Assembly (NCBI GenBank): GCA_018365895.1
Contig: JAGZJD010000087.1
Span: forward strand, 1 to 7,833
Length of the DNA: 7,833 nt
Source: Lachnospiraceae bacterium
Lineage (GTDB): Bacteria > Bacillota_A > Clostridia > Lachnospirales > Lachnospiraceae
Direction of reading: 5' to 3'
Numbering within the stretch: the first letter of the stretch is position 1; the number at the start of each line of letters is the position of its first letter. Made by a program: the position numbers and the translations under genes. Shown one piece after another: positions 1 through 5,220 of the stretch. The notes under the pieces were generated by a model. The model made no database searches and was not told the origin of the DNA. It saw nothing but the letters and a program-made list of their open reading frames with translations.

Positions 1-324
1 CTGCGCTCTAGGTCTGATTCTCTTCATTGTTGGTCCTTTGTTTGCATAAGCCTCTGCAATGTAAAGGTTCTCAGCGTTCATGCCGTTGTTGTTCTCAGCA
101 TTTGCAATTGCAGACTCTAATAATTTCTTTATTAAACTAGAAGCATATCTTGGATTGTAAGTTAAAATACCAAGTGCTGTTGTTACATCCTTACCTCTGA
201 TGGCATCTAATACGAAACATGCTTTCTGAACAGAAACTCTTGCGTAAGATAACTTAGCAGAAGGTCTTGTATCTTTGTTAGCATTTCTCTCTCTTTTAAT
301 TTGGGATCTATGTCCTTTAGCCAT
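1..324 (-). CDS. rplV: 50S ribosomal protein L22, C-terminus cut by window edge
   Basis: L22 binds 23S rRNA, and its long beta-hairpin lines the peptide exit tunnel. The 108 visible residues begin MAKGHRSQIKRERN and continue through the helical core (for example YARVSVQKACFVLDAIRG, residues 28-44). They break off at GPTMKRIRPRAQ, inside the extended hairpin where macrolide-resistance changes occur in other bacteria. Family members are usually about 110-130 residues, so little is missing, and the frame is open to base 1. The ATG at 324 follows an AAAGGAGGG ribosome binding site and lies 26 bases after rpsS. The operon continues off the left edge, where rpsC would be expected. Identification is secure. 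Confidence 0.97.
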   Translation of the reverse strand, partial: MAKGHRSQIKRERNANKDTRPSAKLSYARVSVQKACFVLDAIRGKDVTTALGILTYNPRYASSLIKKLLESAIANAENNNGMNAENLYIAEAYANKGPTMKRIRPRAQ

Positions 325-350
325 GGATGAACCCTCCTTTCACAATGTAA

Positions 351-632
351 TTATCTAACTTTTGATTTCTTTTCGTCTTTTCCGTGTCCTCTATATGTTC
401 TTGTAGCAACGAACTCACCGAGTTTGTGTCCTACCATATCTTCTGTTACATATACAGGTACGTGTTTTCTTCCGTCATGTACGGCGATTGTATGTCCAAC
501 CATGCTTGGGAAGATTGTAGAACGACGGGACCAAGTCTTGATTACAGACTTTTCTCCAGCTGCGTTCATAGCATCGATCTTCTTAAGCAGGCTTGCGTCT
601 GCGAATGGTCCTTTTTTAATTGAACGTGCCAT
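351..632 (-). CDS. rpsS: 30S ribosomal protein S19
   Basis: S19 sits in the head of the small subunit next to S13 and contacts 16S rRNA and the A-site finger region. The 93-residue product has the usual length. Family blocks seen are [10 protein letters not shown] at the N-terminus, [26 protein letters not shown] in the middle (residues 31-56) and [15 protein letters not shown] near the C-terminus. The ATG at 632 is preceded by AAGGAGGTT at good spacing, only 18 bases after the rplB stop, so it is co-transcribed with rplB. The basic C-terminal tail (KKSKVR) is normal for the family. Nothing is unusual. Confidence 0.98.
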   Translation of the reverse strand: MARSIKKGPFADASLLKKIDAMNAAGEKSVIKTWSRRSTIFPSMVGHTIAVHDGRKHVPVYVTEDMVGHKLGEFVATRTYRGHGKDEKKSKVR

Positions 633-650
633 AGGTTCTAACCTCCTTAA

Positions 651-1493
651 TTATTTGATTGCTTTACCATCTCTTCTTCTTACGATCAGTTTGTTAGAAG
701 ATTTATTTTTCTTTCTTGTCTTAAGACCAAGTGCTGGTTTACCCCAAGGTGTTGACGGACCCGGACGACCGATTCCTGTCTTACCTTCACCACCACCGTG
801 CGGATGGTCATTCGGGTTCATAACAGAACCACGAACTGTTGGTCTGAATCCCATGTGACGCTTACGTCCAGCTTTACCTACGTTGATCAGGCTATGATCA
901 CCGTTTCCAACTACTCCAACAGAAGCTCTGCAAATGATCGGAACCATTCTCATCTCTCCTGATGGAAGACGAAGTGTTGCATATTTTCCTTCTTTAGCCA
1001 TTAACTGAGCACTGTTTCCTGCTGAACGAACAAGCTGTCCGCCTTTTCCAGGATAAAGCTCGATATTGTGAATCTGAGTACCAACCGGGATTTCAGACAG
1101 TGGCAGGCAGTTTCCTACTCTTACTTCTGCTTCCGGTCCGTTCATAACCTTCATTCCATCCTTTAATCCTTCCGGTGCAAGGATGTAAGCTTTCTCACCA
1201 TCTTCGTAACAGATCAATGCGATGTTTGCTGTTCTGTTCGGATCGTATTCGATACCAATAACTGTAGCAGCGATTCCATCTTTATTTCTCTTGAAGTCGA
1301 TAATTCTATATTTCTTCTTAGCTCCGCCTCCGCGGTGTCTAACTGTGATTTTTCCCTGATTGTTACGTCCTGCCTGTCTGCTCTTTGGAGCTAACAGAGA
1401 CTTCTCTGGTGTTGTCTTAGTGATTTCTGCGAAATCAGAACCAGTCATCTGTCTTCTGGAAGGCGTATATGGGCGGTATGTTTTAATTCCCAT
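651..1493 (-). CDS. rplB: 50S ribosomal protein L2
   Basis: L2 is a primary 23S rRNA binder near the peptidyl transferase centre and is needed for subunit joining. The 280-residue length is normal. The N-terminus reads [16 protein letters not shown], and an RNA-binding stretch [18 protein letters not shown] lies near residues 53-70. The highly conserved [15 protein letters not shown] segment lies around residues 226-240 and carries the histidine region linked to peptidyl transferase function in the E. coli protein. The C-terminus is strongly basic. The ATG at 1493 follows TTGAAAGGAG. A 60-base gap separates it from rplW upstream, and rpsS follows closely. No anomaly is seen. Confidence 0.98.
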   Translation of the reverse strand: MGIKTYRPYTPSRRQMTGSDFAEITKTTPEKSLLAPKSRQAGRNNQGKITVRHRGGGAKKKYRIIDFKRNKDGIAATVIGIEYDPNRTANIALICYEDGEKAYILAPEGLKDGMKVMNGPEAEVRVGNCLPLSEIPVGTQIHNIELYPGKGGQLVRSAGNSAQLMAKEGKYATLRLPSGEMRMVPIICRASVGVVGNGDHSLINVGKAGRKRHMGFRPTVRGSVMNPNDHPHGGGEGKTGIGRPGPSTPWGKPALGLKTRKKNKSSNKLIVRRRDGKAIK

Positions 1494-1553
1494 GATTGTT
1501 CTCCTTTCAAATGTTTATTATCACGGTTTCTGTCCGTATGAGTCGCGCTTATC

Positions 1554-1859
1554 TTACAATCCCTCGAAGATCTCGATATCAGCGCTGTCTGTTGTAAGTT
1601 TTACTACAGCTTTCTTAGTTCCAGCAGTTTTACCAAACTTGAATGTTCCACGAACTCTTTTTTTCTTTCCTTCGCAGTTCATTGTGTTTACGCTTGCAAC
1701 TTTTGTTCCTTCGAACATTTTCTCAACTGCTTCTTTTACCTGAGTCTTTGTAGCTTCCGGATGTACTAAAAATGTGTACTTTTTCTCTCCCATCAGCTCC
1801 ATGCTCTTCTCTGTTACAACTGGTTTAAGGATTACATCATAATACTGAATGTTTGCCAT
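1554..1859 (-). CDS. rplW: 50S ribosomal protein L23
   Basis: L23 lies at the rim of the peptide exit tunnel, where trigger factor and the signal recognition particle dock. The product is 101 residues, a typical length. The segment DVILKPVVTEKSM (residues 8-20) carries Glu17, which aligns with the docking glutamate (Glu18) of E. coli L23. HPEATKTQVKEAVEKMF and GKKKRVRGTFKFGK follow in the family order. Its ATG shares one base (1859) with the rplD TAA in an ATAATG arrangement, with GAGGAGG inside the end of rplD. Translation is therefore probably coupled to L4. Confidence 0.98.
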   Translation of the reverse strand: MANIQYYDVILKPVVTEKSMELMGEKKYTFLVHPEATKTQVKEAVEKMFEGTKVASVNTMNCEGKKKRVRGTFKFGKTAGTKKAVVKLTTDSADIEIFEGL

Positions 1860-2473
1860 TATGCGTACACCTCCTCGATATTGCGAACAGCGTCTTTTGT
1901 TGCGATCACTGTGTTGTATTTCAGAATGTCATACACATTGATTGTGTTAACTTTTGCTGTTTTAACATCCGCGATGTTTTTAGCAGAGATTGTTGCATTC
2001 TTATCCTCTAACACTACTAATGCTTTTTTAACATCTAAATTCTTTAACATGTTAGCAAAGTTCTTTGTCTTGATCTCATCAAATTTGATCTCATCAACAA
2101 CGATGAATTTCTTCTCTTCTACCTTTGCTGTAAGAACTGATTTAAGAGCAGCTCTCTTCTCTTTCTTATTCATCTTGAATGAATAATCTCTCGGTACCGG
2201 AGCGAATACTACTCCGCCGCCTGTCCACTGTGGAGCTCTTGTAGAACCCTGTCTTGCATGACCTGTTCCTTTCTGTCTCCATGGTTTTCTTCCGCCACCG
2301 GAAACTTCAGAACGTGTTTTTGCTTTCTGTGTTCCCTGACGATTATTTGCAAGCTGGTTTACAACTGCCATGTGTACAAGGTGCTCATTTACTTCAACAC
2401 CGAATACAGCATCATTTAAGTCGATTGTTCCAACTTCGTTACCTTCGATATTGTAAACAGATACGTTTGCCAT
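1859..2473 (-). CDS. rplD: 50S ribosomal protein L4
   Basis: L4 binds domain I of 23S rRNA and reaches into the exit tunnel. In E. coli it also represses the S10 operon by acting on the mRNA leader. The product is 204 residues, normal for the family. The tunnel loop is clear at roughly residues 44-95: RQGTQKAKTRSEV, GGGRKPWRQKGTGHARQGS and WTGGGVVFAPVPRDY. The ATG at 2473 follows GAAGGAGGAC. The gene sits 29 bases after rplC and overlaps rplW by one base. Whether L4 also controls the structured leader upstream of rpsJ (3569-3809) in this organism is an open inference. Confidence 0.98.
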   Translation of the reverse strand: MANVSVYNIEGNEVGTIDLNDAVFGVEVNEHLVHMAVVNQLANNRQGTQKAKTRSEVSGGGRKPWRQKGTGHARQGSTRAPQWTGGGVVFAPVPRDYSFKMNKKEKRAALKSVLTAKVEEKKFIVVDEIKFDEIKTKNFANMLKNLDVKKALVVLEDKNATISAKNIADVKTAKVNTINVYDILKYNTVIATKDAVRNIEEVYA

Positions 2474-2502
2474 CTTTAATGTCCTCCTTCCTTCACCAAA
2501 TC

Positions 2503-3183
2503 CTAGTTAGCTTTAACAGCTTCTCTAATTGTCACTAAAGATTTCTTTGGTCCCGGTACAGAACCTTTAACCAGAAGAAGATTGTTTTCTGCATCTACGC
2601 GTACAACTTCAAGATTCTGGATTGTGATCTTCTTGCTTCCCATGTGACCTGGCATCTTCTTTCCTTTGAACACTTTACTCGGATCAGATGCAGCTCCATT
2701 GGAACCTGCGTGACGGTGGAATTTGGAACCGTGTGTCATAGGTCCTCTGTGCTGATTATGTCTCTTAATCGCGCCCTGGAAACCTTTACCTTTGGAAATT
2801 GCAGTAGCGTCAATTTTGTCGCCTGCTTCAAAAATATCAACTTTGATCTCCTGTGCAAGTTCATACTCGCCTGCGTTCTCAAGTTTAAATTCTCTTACAA
2901 ATCTCTTTCCGGAAACTCCAGCTTTTGCAAAATGTCCCTGCTCAGCCTTTGTCACACCATGACGGTGAACGATTTCTTTCTTTCCGGATTTGTCTTTGTT
3001 GACGATCTTGTCTTTCTTATCCATGAAGCCAACCTGAACCGCTTCGTAACCGTCGTTTTCAACTGTTTTGATCTGTGTTACTACACAAGGACCAGCCTGA
3101 AGAACTGTTACCGGTGTCAGTGTTCCGTCTTCATTGAAGATCTGTGTCATTCCGACTTTTGTAGCTAAGATAGCTTTCTTCAT
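2503..3183 (-). CDS. rplC: 50S ribosomal protein L3
   Basis: L3 is an early 23S rRNA binder whose extended loop reaches towards the peptidyl transferase centre. From the ATG at 3183 the product is 226 residues and begins [20 protein letters not shown], the standard L3 N-terminus. A strong CACAGGAGG site precedes it. An in-frame upstream ATG at 3231 would add 16 unrelated residues and has no ribosome binding site, so it was rejected. The central block [21 protein letters not shown] and the following [11 protein letters not shown] are the family signature; Gln in this region is methylated in E. coli. The 67 bases between rpsJ and rplC can form small hairpins but show no terminator. Confidence 0.98.
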   Translation of the reverse strand: MKKAILATKVGMTQIFNEDGTLTPVTVLQAGPCVVTQIKTVENDGYEAVQVGFMDKKDKIVNKDKSGKKEIVHRHGVTKAEQGHFAKAGVSGKRFVREFKLENAGEYELAQEIKVDIFEAGDKIDATAISKGKGFQGAIKRHNQHRGPMTHGSKFHRHAGSNGAASDPSKVFKGKKMPGHMGSKKITIQNLEVVRVDAENNLLLVKGSVPGPKKSLVTIREAVKAN

Positions 3184-3250
3184 TATAATTACCTCCTGTG
3201 ATTTACAGCGGAACGCCGTTTGGACGTTCATCCTAAATTATAGGATCTGC

Positions 3251-3568
3251 TTATTTGTTTTTCATTTTGATATCAATGTACACACCAGCCGGCATCTCTA
3301 ATCTAGATAATGCATCAACAGTTTTCTGTGTTGGTGTAATGATATCGATGAGTCTCTTATGAGTTCTCTGCTCGAACTGTTCTCTGGAATCTTTATATTT
3401 GTGAACAGCTCTAAGAATTGTAACAACTTCCTTTTTTGTTGGAAGTGGTACAGGACCGCTCACCTGTGATCCGTTCTTTTTAACAGTTTCGATGATTTTC
3501 TTTGCGGACGCATCTACTAACTGATGATCGTACGCTTTCAATGTGATTCTCATTACTTGACTTGCCAT
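3251..3568 (-). CDS. rpsJ: 30S ribosomal protein S10
   Basis: S10 is part of the small-subunit head; the E. coli homologue (NusE) also joins the Nus antitermination complex. The product is 105 residues. [20 protein letters not shown] (from residue 6), [12 protein letters not shown] and [13 protein letters not shown] mark the family. The ATG at 3568 follows AAAAGGAGG, with an 11-base A/T-rich spacer. A second ATG five codons in (MRITL) has no site of its own. This is the first gene of the S10 operon and is served by the promoter at 3816-3844 and a leader of about 240 nt. Its ribosome binding site lies in the loop of a possible weak hairpin. Confidence 0.98.
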   Translation of the reverse strand: MASQVMRITLKAYDHQLVDASAKKIIETVKKNGSQVSGPVPLPTKKEVVTILRAVHKYKDSREQFEQRTHKRLIDIITPTQKTVDALSRLEMPAGVYIDIKMKNK

Positions 3569-3809
3569 AAAAAAAGTCGCCTCCTTTTCGTACTTTTAAC
3601 TTCAGTACGACAAGCGGTGACTGTACACTCTCCCGTGTGTGTCGTGAGAAACTCACACGTTGTTTCATACCTTTTACCTGTCTGGTAAGCAGTAATCAGT
3701 TGTGATTCGTACAGTGACTTGTCGCCAGTTTCCTAACTTGACATTCGCTCCACGGAAAACCTGCCATCATTGGCAGCAACCTCACGCTTCAACGCTATCA
3801 TGTCACAGC
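3569..3809 (-). promoter_or_regulatory. Structured 5' leader of the S10 operon, candidate autoregulatory RNA
   Basis: This leader of about 240 nt lies between the predicted start of transcription and rpsJ and has no credible reading frame. Pairings seen directly, given as plus-strand arms, are a 5-bp stem 3740-3744 with 3800-3804 enclosing a perfect 6-bp hairpin (CUGCCA, loop AUGA, UGGCAG; 3761-3776), and a long-range two-part stem. The latter pairs 3608-3614 with 3718-3724 and 3620-3626 with 3709-3715, 7 bp each, and encloses about 80 nt that hold further small hairpins. No strong intrinsic terminator is visible, so any control is more likely translational or through an unusual attenuator. 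In E. coli the S10 leader is the target of L4. The same role here is inference. Confidence 0.6.
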
Positions 3810-3815
3810 TTTTTC

Positions 3816-3844
3816 AGTATATATGATGTCATACATATTTGCAA
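3816..3844 (-). promoter_or_regulatory. Promoter of the S10 ribosomal protein operon
   Basis: On the minus strand there is a -35 box TTGCAA (3839-3844), a 17-bp spacer and a -10 box TATACT (3816-3821), close to the sigma-A consensus with ideal spacing. Transcription would start near 3809. It is the best promoter upstream of rpsJ and comes just after the long inverted repeat that follows the membrane protein gene. Confidence 0.8.
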
Positions 3845-3846
3845 GG

Positions 3847-3873
3847 TTTTTTTACAAAAAATTGTATTTTTTT
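3847..3873 (-). promoter_or_regulatory. A/T-rich UP-like element upstream of the S10 promoter
   Basis: These 27 bases contain only two that are not A or T. They form phased A and T runs directly upstream of the -35 box, where the RNA polymerase alpha subunits bind in strong ribosomal promoters. The position fits an UP element; activity is inferred. Confidence 0.5.
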
Positions 3874-3885
3874 CAAAACAATCAA

Positions 3886-3959
3886 GCCATGCGGCAATTT
3901 AGCAAACAGACTGTGTAAGTTTACTTATACACAGGCTGGTTGGCAAATCGGCATGTGGC
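3886..3959 (-). terminator. Long imperfect hairpin after the membrane protein gene, probable terminator
   Basis: Arms 3886-3919 and 3924-3959 are imperfect inverted copies. GCCA..TGC faces GCATGGC, and CTGTGT-(AT)-AAG faces CTTACACAG around a TAAA loop, with mismatches and small bulges between. It begins 6 bases past the stop of the YczE-like gene. On the minus strand it is followed by TTGATTGTTTTG, a moderate U-rich tail; on the plus strand there is no such tail. It therefore most likely ends the membrane gene transcript and shields the S10 promoter. The imperfect long stem could also be a small repeat element. Confidence 0.5.
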
Positions 3960-3965
3960 GCGAGC

Positions 3966-4622
3966 TTACTTCTTCACTTCCCCTTTCAGCTTTTTTATAT
4001 AAGGGCGGAAGAAATTCATACTGACTTTCTCTAAAGGGCCAAGCATAAGCATTCCAATGATAGTTCCTTCCCGAACCTTTAAAGATACTCCGCCGAAAAA
4101 CGACAGCACAAGCGATGCGGCAATACATACTGCATCCAGACCCACACGGATCTTCGCATAATCAATTTCATATTTTCCACTAAGAACTACACACATAGCT
4201 TCACTTGGCATATTCACAAGATTCAGCAGTAACAGTGGTCCAAGAAAAAGCGCCAGCCCTAAATACGCCAAAATCACAAACGCGAATTTCACCGCATAAC
4301 TATGAAGCTCAAACGTCAACACATCATAATAGAAGAAATTAAGAAAACTTCCAAATATAATCACGTACGGGATCTGCAAAAATTTCCATATATTAAATGT
4401 CTTTCTCTGCACTGCCAACTGCACCAATACACATACAATATGCATGATCATGCTGAAAGTTCCAACTTTAATCCCATACACTTCATACATATTCAGTCCC
4501 ACTGCATCCCAGCATGCACATACGCCAATATCCGCTTTAAGCGCCAATGTCTGTGAAAACGCAGTTCCGGCAGTCAAAAATAAAAGCAGCAAAAACTGTA
4601 TCCCTATCTTTTTCCCTCTCAT
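3966..4622 (-). CDS. YczE-like integral membrane protein (COG2364-type), function unknown
   Basis: The 218-residue product has about six hydrophobic segments, near residues 7-27, 52-72, 82-100, 110-135, 165-183 and 188-203. It resembles the YczE/YyaS/YitT group: an N-terminal helix, then a polar loop ending GVCACWD (family pattern G-x-S-P-W-D) before an amphipathic stretch, and late in the protein REGTIIGMLMLGPLEK, like the glycine-rich block of that family. The role is not established; proteins of this group are often called putative transporters. I chose the ATG at 4622 because GGGAGG lies 9 bases upstream. A GTG at 4736 would add 38 residues without a ribosome binding site and across a likely promoter. 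The gene is monocistronic, with a hairpin after it. Confidence 0.85.
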   Translation of the reverse strand: MRGKKIGIQFLLLLFLTAGTAFSQTLALKADIGVCACWDAVGLNMYEVYGIKVGTFSMIMHIVCVLVQLAVQRKTFNIWKFLQIPYVIIFGSFLNFFYYDVLTFELHSYAVKFAFVILAYLGLALFLGPLLLLNLVNMPSEAMCVVLSGKYEIDYAKIRVGLDAVCIAASLVLSFFGGVSLKVREGTIIGMLMLGPLEKVSMNFFRPYIKKLKGEVKK

Positions 4623-4656
4623 CTTCTCGTTCCTCCCATATTGCATCCCTATCTCC

Positions 4657-4684
4657 ATTATACATAGTTTCCTTATATAAGGAA
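4657..4684 (-). promoter_or_regulatory. Putative promoter and palindromic operator of the YczE-like gene
   Basis: A perfect -10 box TATAAT (4657-4662, minus strand) lies about 35 bases before the chosen ATG. A 16-bp perfect palindrome, TTCCTTATATAAGGAA (4669-4684), fills the spacer and reaches the -35 position, where no good -35 hexamer is seen (CTTCCT at 17-bp spacing). A weak -35 covered by a palindrome suggests control by a dimeric DNA-binding protein, either as activator or repressor. This is inference from layout. Confidence 0.45.
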
Positions 4685-4740
4685 GAGATAAAAATATTTT
4701 TCTTGTCTTAACCGTTTTTTTCGATTTTTCTTCCACAATG

Positions 4741-4944
4741 TAAATTCACAGAAGACATAGTACTCTTTAAATATAATTAGCAGATTTTATGAAAAACATG
4801 TTTTTCCACTTATTGCTATTTTAGCTACTTTCTCACAGTGATGCAGCACCCTTGTACATTGTTAAACTCGCACAAAGCTTTTTTTCATTCTCACTTTTCA
4901 ATTGTATAAATATACAAATCGGTATTCTTTTTATTCTTTTGGCG
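4741..4944. other. AT-rich intergenic region with two palindromes
   Basis: This stretch between the YczE-like gene and the small RNA promoter holds no supportable reading frame. Two symmetric sites are seen. GAAAAACATGTTTTTC (4791-4806) is a perfect 16-bp palindrome, and TTGTATA-AA-TATACAA (4902-4917) has two perfect 7-bp arms about 28 bases upstream of the -35 box at 4945. Either could bind a regulator; the first could also be a weak hairpin. Nothing else is recognised. Confidence 0.5.
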
Positions 4945-4973
4945 TTGACACTAAAAAAAAGAAGTGCTATATT
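4945..4973 (+). promoter_or_regulatory. Strong plus-strand promoter of an orphan RNA
   Basis: Consensus -35 TTGACA (4945-4950), a 17-bp spacer ending in TGC, and -10 TATATT (4968-4973; five of six consensus bases) give a nearly ideal sigma-A promoter with an extended -10 (TGC directly before the hexamer). Transcription should start near 4980. It points away from the YczE-like gene and towards the folate terminator, so it serves no protein gene in the window. Confidence 0.85.
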
Positions 4974-4979
4974 GATACC

Positions 4980-5208
4980 AACCTAAATAAAGGTTGTTAT
5001 TGCAGTTACGCTGTTGCCGACAATTTTCCCCAAGAATCGTCCTGCAGCAGTGAACTCCAATTATTATATATACTTTTCCTCTTCAATCAGAGGAGCATTC
5101 CCCAGCTTTGTATATACAAACAAAACTGCAATGCAACGAGGAAAACCTCTCAATGACATACCAAAAAGAAAAGACACGATGTTTCGAAACATCGTGTCTT
5201 TTCTTTTT
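4980..5208 (+). ncRNA. Candidate structured small RNA, 6S-like or novel
   Basis: This is a short unit between a near-consensus promoter and a strong terminator, with no ribosome-binding-site-led reading frame. The RNA before the terminator is about 185 nt. Pairings seen are a closing stem of 9 bp (4999-5007 with 5124-5132) continued by 5 bp past one bulged U (4993-4997 with 5133-5137); a 9-bp hairpin (5009-5017 with 5044-5052); and an apical stem of 7 bp (5067-5073 with 5110-5116) topped by a 7-bp hairpin (5076-5082 with 5089-5095, loop UCAAUC). A GAGG-AAAA-CCUC hairpin (5138-5149) precedes the terminator. Size, strong promoter and rod-like closing stem recall 6S RNA, but the branching in the 5' half does not match the standard 6S shape well. 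SRP RNA, tmRNA and RNase P RNA do not fit. Confidence 0.65.
5163..5208. terminator. Bidirectional intrinsic terminator, 46-bp perfect palindrome
   Basis: Every base from 5163 to 5208 takes part in a perfect inverted repeat centred on TTTCGAAA. The G/C-containing core GACACGATGTTTC and its complement are flanked by AAAAAGAAAA and TTTTCTTTTT. Either strand gives a stable hairpin followed by a U-rich tract. On the minus strand it ends the folate operon 12 bases after the folBK stop; on the plus strand it ends the orphan RNA. The two transcripts converge on it. Confidence 0.93.
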
Positions 5209-5220
5209 CGTGCATATTAT

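Noticed and set aside
384..858. Plus-strand frames opposite rpsS and rplB
   Set aside because: They are antisense reflections of highly conserved ribosomal protein genes, with no promoter or ribosome binding site.
3184..3231. 16-residue N-terminal extension of L3 from an upstream ATG
   Set aside because: The extension does not resemble L3, has no ribosome binding site, and lies upstream of the strong AGGAGG that serves the ATG at 3183.
3480..3668. Minus-strand frame of 62 codons starting in the S10 leader and running into rpsJ
   Set aside because: It overlaps the start of rpsJ in another frame, its composition is unlike a real protein, its AAAGG site is weak, and it crosses the paired leader arms.
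4623..4736. 38-residue extension of the YczE-like protein from a GTG
   Set aside because: No ribosome binding site, a very basic and low-complexity sequence, and the extension covers the likely promoter and palindrome; the ATG at 4622 has GGGAGG at good spacing.
4741..4944. Very short minus-strand peptides (8-9 codons) in the intergenic region
   Set aside because: Too short and without convincing ribosome binding sites; expected by chance.
4980..5162. SRP RNA, tmRNA, RNase P RNA, T-box or riboswitch reading of the orphan transcript
   Set aside because: The SRP tetraloop motif, tmRNA tRNA-like ends and RNase P core are not seen, and no plus-strand gene follows that a riboswitch or T-box could control.
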